Source: JAEINY01 sp942490535
Lineage (GTDB): Bacteria > Bacteroidota > Bacteroidia > Bacteroidales > Marinilabiliaceae
Direction of reading: 5' to 3'
NCBI GenBank assembly: GCA_942490535.1
Contig: CALNXQ010000003.1
Coordinates: 1,054,001-1,118,000 of the forward strand
Length of the DNA stretch: 64,000 bases
The notes beneath the pieces were generated by a model that saw only the letters and a program-made list of their open reading frames with translations, ran no database searches and had not been told where the DNA came from. Positions 26,693 to 35,483 of this stretch are shown one piece after another (within the stretch, counting starts at the first letter, position 1; the number at the start of each line of letters is the position of its first letter). Position numbers and translations under genes: made by a program.

Positions 26693-28189
26693 ATGAATGC
26701 AGCATTAACATTAAATCCAAATCCACTGGTGAGGTATCTGAATAAGCCAGCTGTTGAGTTCAACAAAGAAGATCTTATCAGATACATGGAGGCGCACGAA
26801 ATTAGGATGTTAAATTTCAGATACGTGGCTGAAGACGGTCGTTTAAAAACCTTAAACTTCGTTGTATCAGGACGCGATCATTTGGATGCCATTTTATCTT
26901 CAGGTGAACGAGTAGACGGGTCCAGTTTGTTTTCATTTATGGAAGCCGGCAGTTCTGACTTATATGTTGTTCCCCGATACCGCACTGCTTTCCTGAACCC
27001 CTTTACCGAAGAACCATCATTAGAAATATTGTGTTCATTTTATGACCACACCGGACAGGCTCTGGAATCTGCTCCTGAGAATGTATTGAAAAAAGCCATT
27101 ACTTATTTCAGGTCCTCCACAGGGATGGATATGAAATTTCTGGGTGAACTGGAGTACTATGTAAACAGTGAACGCACCAGCATTTTCCCAGCCACTGATC
27201 AAAAAGGTTACCACGAATCAGAGCCCTTTGCCAAGTTTGAATTCATGCGCAAAGAAGCTTTAAAACTGGTGGCTCAGTGTGGTGGGCAAATTAAGTACGG
27301 ACACGCCGAAGTAGGTAACTTTTTTAGCGGAGATGAGGCCTTTGAGCAACATGAAATCGAGTTTTTACCCACCGATCCGGAATTTGCGGCTGATCAGATG
27401 CTGATTGCCAAATGGGTGCTACGCATGCTGGCTGAGCAATTGCAAGTTGAAATCAGCTTTGCGCCGAAAATTACCGTTGGAAAAGCCGGTAGCGGACTTC
27501 ACTTTCACATGTTGGTGGAAAAAGACGGTAAAAACATCATGCTGGAGAATGATAAGCTGAGTGATGTTTCTAAAAAAGTAATCGCCGGCATTCTGGATGT
27601 AGCCGATGCTTTGACTGCTTTTGGCAATACCATCCCCACGTCCTATTTGCGCCTGGTACCGCACCAGGAAGCTCCTACAAATGTCTGCTGGGGTGATCGT
27701 AACCGTTCCGCTTTGGTTCGTGTCCCACTGGGATGGACTGGTGGTGTTGAGAAAATGATTTTTGACGCCAACCCTGGTATTGACATCAACCCGGCTAATA
27801 CAGGCAGCAAGCAAACCGTTGAATTCCGTGTACCTGATGGTTCGGCAAACATTCATTTAACCATCGCCGGATTAATCATGGCTGCCGAACACGGACTTAA
27901 GATGCCAAATGCATTGGAAAATGCTGCGAAATTATACGTGAGTGGAAACATCTTTAAAGAAATGCCTAAAGATGGGCTGGAACAACTCCCTACGTCGTGT
28001 TACGAATCGGCAGAACGTCTGGAAGCCAAACGTCAGTTGTTTGAAACCAACAACGTGTTCCCGGCACGTGTGATTAACCATACTATTCATAAACTGAAGT
28101 CATTTGACGATCAAAAATTAAGCGAAAAGCTATTCGGTAACAACGAAGCCATTCGCGACTTAGTACTAGAATACATTCATTGCCAATAA
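26693..28189 (+). CDS. glnA: Glutamine synthetase (type I-like)
   Basis: The 498-residue enzyme makes glutamine from glutamate, ammonia and ATP in the cytoplasm. The beta-grasp N-terminal region (LNFRYVAEDGRLKTLNFVV, SGERVDGSS) and the catalytic domain are complete. It contains GELEYYV (metal-binding Glu), GHAEVGNFF, GSGLHFHM (nucleotide and metal-binding His), NRSALVRVP (glutamate and phosphate-binding Arg) and VEFRVPDGSANIHL. It is a single gene on the plus strand between two minus-strand loci, with its own terminator. The regulatory gap upstream is shared with the second SusCD pair. Nothing links it functionally to the polysaccharide genes. Confidence 0.95.
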   Translation: MNAALTLNPNPLVRYLNKPAVEFNKEDLIRYMEAHEIRMLNFRYVAEDGRLKTLNFVVSGRDHLDAILSSGERVDGSSLFSFMEAGSSDLYVVPRYRTAFLNPFTEEPSLEILCSFYDHTGQALESAPENVLKKAITYFRSSTGMDMKFLGELEYYVNSERTSIFPATDQKGYHESEPFAKFEFMRKEALKLVAQCGGQIKYGHAEVGNFFSGDEAFEQHEIEFLPTDPEFAADQMLIAKWVLRMLAEQLQVEISFAPKITVGKAGSGLHFHMLVEKDGKNIMLENDKLSDVSKKVIAGILDVADALTAFGNTIPTSYLRLVPHQEAPTNVCWGDRNRSALVRVPLGWTGGVEKMIFDANPGIDINPANTGSKQTVEFRVPDGSANIHLTIAGLIMAAEHGLKMPNALENAAKLYVSGNIFKEMPKDGLEQLPTSCYESAERLEAKRQLFETNNVFPARVINHTIHKLKSFDDQKLSEKLFGNNEAIRDLVLEYIHCQ

Positions 28190-28216
28190 TTAATTGATTA
28201 CACAACTAGACATTTT

Positions 28217-28250
28217 AAAACCGCCTTTCAAAAGTGATTGGCGGTTTTTT
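28217..28250 (+). terminator. Terminator of glutamine synthetase
   Basis: AAAACCGCC pairs with GGCGGTTTT and is followed by a T-run, 28 bases after the stop. The rest of the gap to 28500 shows no gene or clear signal. Confidence 0.85.
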
Positions 28251-28500
28251 CATGCCATCTTTTCCGGTCCCAATAATCTTCAAAAGCCACACATCTGACC
28301 CTTTCATGCAGACTCCTGATGTTTTCAACTAAAAACCTTCCGCTATTTGATTCCTACCTGACACTTCTGTATTGTCAGCTACTATTATTCGCTAATTCAC
28401 TGATAACTTTCGTCTAAATACTGATACTTCCATGTAATTTTCTGACCCATTGATATAACTTCCTGATACCTCGCCGTAAATCAATCTGGCTATAGTTCAC

Positions 28501-28536
28501 AAAAAAGCCGTCCCAAAACGAATTGAGACGGCTTTT
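28501..28536 (-). terminator. Terminator of the GH92 gene
   Basis: AAAAGCCGTC (28503-28512) pairs perfectly with GACGGCTTTT (28527-28536). Read on the minus strand the stem runs into TTTTTT, 19 bases beyond the GH92 stop. The stem could work in both directions. Confidence 0.85.
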
Positions 28537-28554
28537 CTTCAAAAAAAAACGAAT

Positions 28555-31464
28555 CTAATTAAACAGAATGGCCTCGGGAACAGCCGTCAAATTACTTCCC
28601 GGTTGTTGCCATAGAAATTTCAAATCAATATCATCGGAACACTGATAAAATCCCAATTCAATGGGATGCAATCCTTCACTTAACCAAATGGAACCACTCT
28701 GAGCCAAGGTTTTGGTTTTGCGTCCATCACTTTCGAACAGTTCAATACCATCGATTTTCAACTGCCCGCCATCATTCATGTGCACTTCAAACGTGTACCA
28801 GCCTTTTTTTGTGATTTTGATATAGCCTTTAAAGTTCATCCCAATCCACTCTGTCCGGTCGTTCAAACCCAATTCAAAATTAGATACAATGGCCGTTTTG
28901 GCAGGAAGATCGGCTTCAAAATCATATACGGAACGGTAAATCCCTTCATAGTACTGACACTGCAAACCCTGCTTCAGACTGGCCACATTCACATCGGCCG
29001 TACCTGAACTTTTCACAAATGGTACGGTAGCCACATAAGACGGCAACTGTCCTTCGGCATAAGCCATCAGTTTGAGTGTTGTGGTGCTGGTTAATTCGAA
29101 TGGAGCCAGGTATTTCTGAGCTGTTTGATCCGGCACTGATCCATCCAGAGTGTAATAAATAACAGCTCCTGCATCGGCACATCCCAATTCCACTGTGGTA
29201 CGCCCTAAAAAATGCGTATCGCCAGCCTTTACATAGGGATTGGCCGTGTATTTCTGACTCATCTTATTATCCGGCAGGTCAAAATCACCCGGAGCTTCAC
29301 CTGTTTTATAGGACAGCGTTCCGCCTTGAAGCAGAAGCTGGTGATCGATTGTAGCTGCTGTAAAGGCATCACCGTTTAACGTTCGACTCACTGCATAAGT
29401 CTTTTCGGTAGCCATTGAAGGGCCATCCGTTTCGATCCGAAAAGTTTGTCCATTATCCAGATGAATATTAATGGCCGGAAAATAAGGCAAGCCAACCACA
29501 TAATCAGCAACTCCCGGACTTACTGAAAACAAGCCAGTGGCGCTCATCACGTACCAGGCCGACATCTGACCACAATCTTCATTCCCACAAATACCTCCGG
29601 GTGTTGGCGCGTATTGTTGGGTCAGGATCTGCCGTACCCGGTTGGTCATTTTAGTATGATTACCGGTCCAAGCATACATCCAGGCAATGTGATGACTGGG
29701 TTCATTCCCGTGGGCATAATTCCCTATTAAACCGGTCACATCGGTTCCGGCATGCAACTCCTCCGTAATTTCTGTTTCGAATAATGCATCCATCCACTTT
29801 TCAAATGGTACCGATCCACCACTCAATGCCATCAATCCATATACATCATGAGGCACAAAAAAACTGTACTGAAACGAATTCCCTTCGGTATAGTGGTAGC
29901 CCACAGAAGTGGGATCAAAATCGGCTAACCAATCCCCGTTATAGAATTTAGGACGCATAAAACCACTACCCACATCGTATTTATTCTTATAAAATTGTGA
30001 CCGGCGGATGAATTCATTATACACATCAGCGTGGCCCGTAGCCTTGGCGAACTGAGCGATACACCAATCATTGTAGGCATATTCCAGGGTCTTGGAAACC
30101 GATTGACTGCTTTTGTTAGCAGGAACGTATCCTTTCTGGCGGTAATCATTCAAGCCGCGACGTTCACTATTGGCCGTGGCCAGCATCAGTTTCAAGGCTT
30201 TATCAGTATCAAAATCCGTAATTCCTTTGGCATAGGCATCGGCAATGACCGATACCGCATGATAACCAATCATACAACGCGTATCGTTATTGGCCAATTC
30301 CCACATGGGATAAGTGCCAAACTGCTCCCCTTTATCAATTAAACTTCTTACAAAATCACGTGTTTCCGTAGGATGGGTAATGGTTAATAAAGGATGCAAA
30401 TTACGGAAGGTATCCCACAACGAGAATACCGTGTAATGAGTATATCCTTCAGCCACATGAATTTCGCCATCCATACCACGGTAGCGGCCATCCACATCGG
30501 AAAATACATTGGGTGTTAACAAACAATGATACCAGGCCGAATAAAAGTTGGTGAGATCATCCTTACTGCCACCTTCCACATCTAATTTACTCAAGTTATT
30601 AAGCCATACTGTATGCGCTTCTTGCTTAACCTTTTCAAAATCCCAGTGATTTACTTCAGCAGAAAGGTTATTGCGCGCTCCATCGGTATCCACCGATGAT
30701 AAGGCCGTTTTCACACTGACCTCTTTTACACCTTTGGGAAATGTAAATATGGCCTGTATCTTCTTTCCGGCATGCACTTGTCCTTCGACTTTATGACCAT
30801 CGATAAACACATCGTAGGATTCAAAAGGCGTGGAGAACTCAGATGCAAAGAACAACTTTTGTTTACCGGCCCAATCCTTGGAATGACGACTTCCGGCGAG
30901 TTTATTATCCAAAATTTCAAGAGAAGCTTCCGTCACTTCATCCCGGTGAATCAAATCCACCAACACTTTAGCGGGTTCGTCTCCCTTAAAATGATACCGC
31001 TGAAACCCCACACGAGTTGTTGTGGTGAGTTCCACATCTACCTTAAAATCATCCAGTGTGACTTTGTAATAACCTGGCTGGGCAAGCTCTGTCTCGTGCC
31101 GGTACAGGGAACGATAACCGGCTGAAGGTTCAGCCCGGGTCCCGGGATCCAGAGAAATATTTCCGGTATGGGGTAAAAACAAAACATCACAATACTCGGG
31201 CACCCCAGTCCCGGACAGATGCGTATGGCTAAAGCCAACTATGGCACTGTCGCTGTAGTGATACCCTGAACAGCCGTCCCAACTGTTATCATTTCGCGTA
31301 TCCGGGCTTAATTGCACCATCCCAAATGGCATGGCTGCCCCCGGATAGGTATGTCCATGGGCACCTGTACCAATAAAGGGATCGACATAGGTAGTCACCT
31401 CGTTTTGCTTACACCCCATCCACACTAAAGGGAATAAGAGTAAAGAGAAAATTGTAATTCGCAT
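28555..31464 (-). CDS. GH92 alpha-mannosidase lipoprotein with C-terminal chitobiase-like and PA14 domains
   Basis: GH92 enzymes are calcium-dependent exo-alpha-mannosidases that trim N-glycans and yeast mannans. The start at 31464 (MRITIFSLLL) gives a clean lipoprotein signal with lipobox WMGC (Cys18); an ATG at 31527 would add 21 non-signal residues. The GH92 core shows YVDPFIGTGAHGHTYPGA, GYHYSD, FSHTHLSGTG, and the catalytic-region motifs GNEPSHH and GNEDCGQMSAW. After about residue 710 come a chitobiase C-terminal-like domain (YYTLDGSVPDQTAQ) and a PA14-like domain (YYEGIY, NDGGQLKIDG), both probable glycan binders. It lies downstream of the peptidase-SusD-SusC unit but beyond a terminator, so it has its own promoter. 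Confidence 0.93.
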   Translation of the reverse strand: MRITIFSLLLFPLVWMGCKQNEVTTYVDPFIGTGAHGHTYPGAAMPFGMVQLSPDTRNDNSWDGCSGYHYSDSAIVGFSHTHLSGTGVPEYCDVLFLPHTGNISLDPGTRAEPSAGYRSLYRHETELAQPGYYKVTLDDFKVDVELTTTTRVGFQRYHFKGDEPAKVLVDLIHRDEVTEASLEILDNKLAGSRHSKDWAGKQKLFFASEFSTPFESYDVFIDGHKVEGQVHAGKKIQAIFTFPKGVKEVSVKTALSSVDTDGARNNLSAEVNHWDFEKVKQEAHTVWLNNLSKLDVEGGSKDDLTNFYSAWYHCLLTPNVFSDVDGRYRGMDGEIHVAEGYTHYTVFSLWDTFRNLHPLLTITHPTETRDFVRSLIDKGEQFGTYPMWELANNDTRCMIGYHAVSVIADAYAKGITDFDTDKALKLMLATANSERRGLNDYRQKGYVPANKSSQSVSKTLEYAYNDWCIAQFAKATGHADVYNEFIRRSQFYKNKYDVGSGFMRPKFYNGDWLADFDPTSVGYHYTEGNSFQYSFFVPHDVYGLMALSGGSVPFEKWMDALFETEITEELHAGTDVTGLIGNYAHGNEPSHHIAWMYAWTGNHTKMTNRVRQILTQQYAPTPGGICGNEDCGQMSAWYVMSATGLFSVSPGVADYVVGLPYFPAINIHLDNGQTFRIETDGPSMATEKTYAVSRTLNGDAFTAATIDHQLLLQGGTLSYKTGEAPGDFDLPDNKMSQKYTANPYVKAGDTHFLGRTTVELGCADAGAVIYYTLDGSVPDQTAQKYLAPFELTSTTTLKLMAYAEGQLPSYVATVPFVKSSGTADVNVASLKQGLQCQYYEGIYRSVYDFEADLPAKTAIVSNFELGLNDRTEWIGMNFKGYIKITKKGWYTFEVHMNDGGQLKIDGIELFESDGRKTKTLAQSGSIWLSEGLHPIELGFYQCSDDIDLKFLWQQPGSNLTAVPEAILFN

Positions 31465-31699
31465 TTCAGTCAACTTTTGTTCGTTACAAAAAATCAAATT
31501 GCAGGCCGACAATCGCCTTTCCAACAACTATCCAACCCGCAATATGAAACAATCAAACAACTCTATGAAAAAAAACTTAACAAAAAAAAATATAAACTGT
31601 CCTATTTATAAATCTTAATACCTGAACTTTATAAGTAAGTCTATTTCTCATCGTTCAACGATAGTCCGGCATTTTGCCTATAAATGCCAGTCTACGGAC

Positions 31700-31762
31700 A
31701 CAAAAATCCCGACCTTGTAGCACCTCAGAACAAAAAATCTGCTACAACACAAGATCGGGATT
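31700..31762 (-). terminator. Terminator after the BSP-type peptidase gene
   Basis: AATCCCGA-C-CTTGT-AGCA (31705-31722) pairs with 31740-31762 with one mismatch and a 5-base bulge. On the minus strand the stem runs into TTTTTG. It separates the fecR-susC-susD-peptidase unit from GH92. The rest of the gap 31465-31813 shows no gene. Confidence 0.75.
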
Positions 31763-31813
31763 ATAATTTATCAATAGCCATTCAACAAGTACAAAGCAGC
31801 TTGATATACTGGC

Positions 31814-33832
31814 TTATTCTGCTTTACCGTGCAATTCTAACTCACCGATTACAATCCGGCCATTCTCTTCCACTTCAGCCAGCAATTCAATTTTATGGAA
31901 CTGATAGTAATTGGCATTTTCAAAAGTAAATTCCTTTTTTTCGGCAAACTGAGTGATCCCCGTATCCGCCACCTTGGTAATTTCAGTCCAGTTAGTACCG
32001 TCATCAGATCCTAAAAGGGTAAACTCATCGGCAGAGAACACAAATTCGATCCCAAAAATATCATTGGAGGCACTTAAGGCTACTTTCGTCACATTGTATT
32101 TTTTGACTGTTTCAAAAGTAAACCAGGTATCGTTGGTCCAGTTAAAGAATTGGGTATTCTGATCGCCATCATAAGCAGCTTCCGGCTTACCCCAGTCCGG
32201 GAAAGCACTCTCCCCTTCTTTAACAGTCACTGTTGGGTTTTGCTTTGTGATGTCCACCAGCGGATTGGTATTGGACACTTCCCCGGCTTCTCCAAGCAAC
32301 TCCAATTCAGCAATCATAATGCGTTTATTATCGCCTTCTTCAATATCCGCTTCCAGCGTAATTTTATGGAACGAATAGTATTCCGAATTGTTAAAGGTGA
32401 ATTCTTTCCGCTCCTCAAAATTAATGATACCGGTGCTCTGAACAGAAGTAATCTCAGTCCACTCAGCGCCGTCATTTGAACCCAACAGAGTAAAGCGATC
32501 GGGAGTAAACACATAATCAATACCTAAAATATTGTGAGTTGCTGTTATTGCCACTTTGGTTACATTATAGGTACTTTGTGTTTCGAACGTAAACCAGGTA
32601 TTGTCGTTCATATTGAAAAAAGGAGTACTGGCATTGTTGTCAATTACATTTTCAGGTTTTCCCCAATCCATGAAATCGAATTCTTCAGTTTGATAGGTCA
32701 CTGTTGGGTTTTGATCTGTAATATCGACCAAGACGGGTTCATATCCTCCAAAATCCACATCTTCGCCATTACGTAGCTTTACCAGTTTCGCATCAATCTC
32801 AGCAATCTTACCCGTCTTTATGTCATCCTGGTACTCGTTCCACAGAGCCGCCACTGATTTACCGGTGATTTGCTGTGTCGCTTTTTCCCACGACCAGGGA
32901 TTAATTGTTTTTGCCGATTGATTGAACTCGCTTAAAAAATTAGTGTTTTTGGAGTGCAACCAATCAATAAAGAAACCAGAAGTTCTGTAACCATCGTTCC
33001 AATGACCACCCTGCTGGCGATCAGCGGTTGTAAAATAACCACTCACATAACGTACATAGTCGGCCATACCTTCGATAAAACCATAGAAATCGTCACCAGG
33101 CTTATACTGCCCTGCTCCTTGTGGAGAAAACTGATAACCATGCGTTACCTCGTGAACCAATACACCTAAAATTTCATCCATTAGCTGTTCATCGGTCATA
33201 CCTCTATCCTTACAACCTTGAAGGTAAGTGGCACTAAAGAAAATATTGATGTGTGGGGGCGTTCCACCTTTAGCTGAGATGCCGTCGTTATCCTCCACAG
33301 TATAATCGATGTTTTGCAAAACATCCATCTCATCCGGACAGGCAAATAACCAGCGGGATACATCAAAACACACATCCTGAATCAGGTTTTCCGGATTTGG
33401 CACAAGCGTGTTATACAAAGACTTATCGGATGCCGTATTTTTAAAATTGATGGTCGGTGCTACGAAATTCTTCCAGCATTCACCCGAAAAGACAGAAACA
33501 AAATTAGTTTTTTCATAAACACTAACATTCAAATCATTAATCGCCTTTAAAGTCACTTTATATTTACCATCGCTGGCATATGTTACCACGGGATTCTCCT
33601 CAGTGCTGGTTACCGGGTCTCCACCTTCAAAAGTCCATTCATATTTAACTGCTCCAACAGATGCATTGGTAAAGTGAATTTGCTCATTTAAAAACACCCG
33701 GTTTTTATCAGCCGTAAATGATGCTCTTACATTCTTTTGTAAATGGTCAATATTAAACTCTGCTTCTTCTTTACATGACCCCATCATAACGATTGCAGCC
33801 ATTAAAAGTATATTAAATATATGCTTTTTCAT
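31814..33832 (-). CDS. Secreted lipoprotein metallopeptidase: PKD, basic secretory protein (BSP) domain, two F5/8-like domains
   Basis: The 672-residue lipoprotein (lipobox GSC, Cys20) has a PKD domain at about 35-115 (YEWTFEGGDP). A BSP-family peptidase-like domain follows at about 120-350 with zinc motif HEVTH (227-231), Gln234 and GMADYVR (255-261). Two near-identical discoidin/F5/8-type (CBM32-like) domains lie at 366-516 and 524-672. Proteins with this BSP domain (family PF04450) are predicted zinc proteases. Here the enzyme would act at the cell surface and be tethered to glycans by its C-terminal domains. It is 11 bases after SusD and ends the unit. Beside GH92 it suggests attack on mannosylated glycoproteins. 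The peptidase activity is inferred. Confidence 0.8.
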   Translation of the reverse strand: MKKHIFNILLMAAIVMMGSCKEEAEFNIDHLQKNVRASFTADKNRVFLNEQIHFTNASVGAVKYEWTFEGGDPVTSTEENPVVTYASDGKYKVTLKAINDLNVSVYEKTNFVSVFSGECWKNFVAPTINFKNTASDKSLYNTLVPNPENLIQDVCFDVSRWLFACPDEMDVLQNIDYTVEDNDGISAKGGTPPHINIFFSATYLQGCKDRGMTDEQLMDEILGVLVHEVTHGYQFSPQGAGQYKPGDDFYGFIEGMADYVRYVSGYFTTADRQQGGHWNDGYRTSGFFIDWLHSKNTNFLSEFNQSAKTINPWSWEKATQQITGKSVAALWNEYQDDIKTGKIAEIDAKLVKLRNGEDVDFGGYEPVLVDITDQNPTVTYQTEEFDFMDWGKPENVIDNNASTPFFNMNDNTWFTFETQSTYNVTKVAITATHNILGIDYVFTPDRFTLLGSNDGAEWTEITSVQSTGIINFEERKEFTFNNSEYYSFHKITLEADIEEGDNKRIMIAELELLGEAGEVSNTNPLVDITKQNPTVTVKEGESAFPDWGKPEAAYDGDQNTQFFNWTNDTWFTFETVKKYNVTKVALSASNDIFGIEFVFSADEFTLLGSDDGTNWTEITKVADTGITQFAEKKEFTFENANYYQFHKIELLAEVEENGRIVIGELELHGKAE
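31817..32737 (-). repeat. Tandem duplication encoding two F5/8-like domains
   Basis: Protein segments 366-516 (32737-32285) and 524-672 (32263-31817) align along their full length, sharing VDIT.QNPTVT, DWGKPE, NTWFTFET/NDTWFTFET, YNVTKVA, FTLLGS and EKKEFTF/ERKEFTF. This is a recent intragenic duplication of about 450 bases. Confidence 0.85.
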
Positions 33833-33843
33833 TTTCCTGTGAT

Positions 33844-35379
33844 TTAGTAGCCTTTGTTTTGTGTCAAATTTGGATTGATGTCGATCTGTTTAGCAGGAAT
33901 TGGATACAACTTCCTGTAATCTTCACTTTGCGATGTTTTCTCCCAACGTGTACCTAAGTATGTTCCAAATCGAATCATATCAGTACGACGGTGACCTTCG
34001 TAAGCTAACTCTCTTCCGCGCTCGGCTAACAGCTCATCCAATGTAAGGGTTGCAGTCGTATATTTATTGGCTTCATAATTATCCCCAAAAGCACGGTTTC
34101 TAACCTGGTTTACCAAATCAACAGCCGCTTGATTTGCCTGTCCGCCATTCTGACGCATAATGGCTTCTGCTTTATTGAGCAATACTTCCGCATAACGCAA
34201 TAATACGATATCGTACTCCTGATTCCAGCCTAAACCGTCTTGAGCTTCATATTTAGCACAACGCGCGCCTTCCAATAATCCATCACTGTGAAATTTAGTC
34301 AATTCTTTGGTATAAATAACCTGGCCCTTATCGGGATCTTTAGGATCAATCAACACCGGTTCACCATCTGCAAAGAATTGCGGACCAACCTTGTATTGCT
34401 TCTTTCTGGTATCGTTATCGTTGTAACTATCATAGAACTTTTCAAGAGTGATAATACCATTCCAACCGGTATTGTTACCCACATGGTTATTCCAAAAGCA
34501 GGTTAGAGCATGCAATGGAGCTGCAAAAGAGGATCCTCCTGCCATCGAAATTAATTGAATGTTTTCTTTTGATTGGTGGTTCTTAACAGAAAACACATCA
34601 AGATACTTATTCTCAAGCACAAACAAATTAGATCCAATAACTGCGTCGCACATCATAGCAGCTTCACTGTACATTGGTTCGTCGATATAGATTTCCGCAT
34701 TCAGATAAAGTCGTGCCAAAAATCCTTCCACACTTTGTTTGCTGAAGAAACCAACGGCATAAGGTTCAAATGCATCAGGCAACACGTCTTTCACGGCCAG
34801 GAATTCAGACTCTACAAAATCAAAAACTTCCTTAGCTGTACTATTTCCAGGGTAGTAAGGAACCCCCACCTGTGTTACAACAGGTACATTACCCCAAAAA
34901 TCAAGAGCAATCATATGCATATAGGCACGGTAAGCCCTTAACTGAGATTGCATTTCCTCCTTCGAAATAGCCACTTCTAACTTTTCAAAATCCTTATCTG
35001 CAATCCCTTCTAAAATAGCGTTACAAAAACCCACACCTTCATACACGGTATTCCAGCTAGATTCAACTGTTTCATGACGATCACTCCAATTATGCCTATG
35101 CAAGTCAATCCATTTGGCTTGGTCATAGCCATGACTTGCTGATGTTTTTGTGGTCCATGCTGCCATATCGGTACCCAAGGTGCGAAGTTTAATAAAGTGA
35201 TAGGTATCCACAAAACCCAAATGTGACCAGGGTCTCATGTAAGCGCCTTCTATTTCCTCTGCAGAACTAAAAAAATTGGTACTTAACTGACTGCTGTATA
35301 CGGTTTCCTCCAAATCACTACACGCATTTTGCAGCAATAAAGCGAAAGCGCCTAGTATATATAATGCAATTTTTTTCAT
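33844..35379 (-). CDS. susD: SusD/RagB-family outer-membrane lipoprotein (third pair)
   Basis: The 511-residue lipoprotein has a signal ending in NAC and SusD helices (QLRAYRAYMHMIALDFWGNVPVV, LRYAEVLLNKAEAIM). It ends with LTLDELLAERGREL, EGHRRTDMIRFG and KLYPIPAKQIDINPNL. It is a paralogue of the SusD at 21495. It serves the STN-type SusC 104 bases upstream and is followed after 11 bases by the BSP-type peptidase. The probable glycan is a mannose-bearing glycoprotein or mannan, judged from GH92 and the peptidase only. Confidence 0.95.
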   Translation of the reverse strand: MKKIALYILGAFALLLQNACSDLEETVYSSQLSTNFFSSAEEIEGAYMRPWSHLGFVDTYHFIKLRTLGTDMAAWTTKTSASHGYDQAKWIDLHRHNWSDRHETVESSWNTVYEGVGFCNAILEGIADKDFEKLEVAISKEEMQSQLRAYRAYMHMIALDFWGNVPVVTQVGVPYYPGNSTAKEVFDFVESEFLAVKDVLPDAFEPYAVGFFSKQSVEGFLARLYLNAEIYIDEPMYSEAAMMCDAVIGSNLFVLENKYLDVFSVKNHQSKENIQLISMAGGSSFAAPLHALTCFWNNHVGNNTGWNGIITLEKFYDSYNDNDTRKKQYKVGPQFFADGEPVLIDPKDPDKGQVIYTKELTKFHSDGLLEGARCAKYEAQDGLGWNQEYDIVLLRYAEVLLNKAEAIMRQNGGQANQAAVDLVNQVRNRAFGDNYEANKYTTATLTLDELLAERGRELAYEGHRRTDMIRFGTYLGTRWEKTSQSEDYRKLYPIPAKQIDINPNLTQNKGY

Positions 35380-35404
35380 CTGTATATTCTTTTATAATGG
35401 TTAA

Positions 35405-35466
35405 AATGAACGAGCTTACCTGACAATCACATCGATTAAGAACGATGCATAAGAGCTCGTTTCATT
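35405..35466 (-). promoter_or_regulatory. Branched stem between SusC3 and SusD3
   Basis: AATGAACGAGCT (35405-35416) pairs with AGCTCGTTTCATT (35454-35466) with one bulge. Inside it CATCG (35430-35434) pairs with CGATG (35443-35447). It fills most of the 104-base gap, and no T-run strong enough for full termination follows. A role in setting the SusC:SusD ratio is inferred. Confidence 0.45.
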
Positions 35467-35483
35467 TTATAATCGCTTAAAGA

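Noticed and set aside
27419..27856. 145-codon frame on the minus strand
   Set aside because: It lies inside glutamine synthetase on the other strand, whose reading frame is certain.
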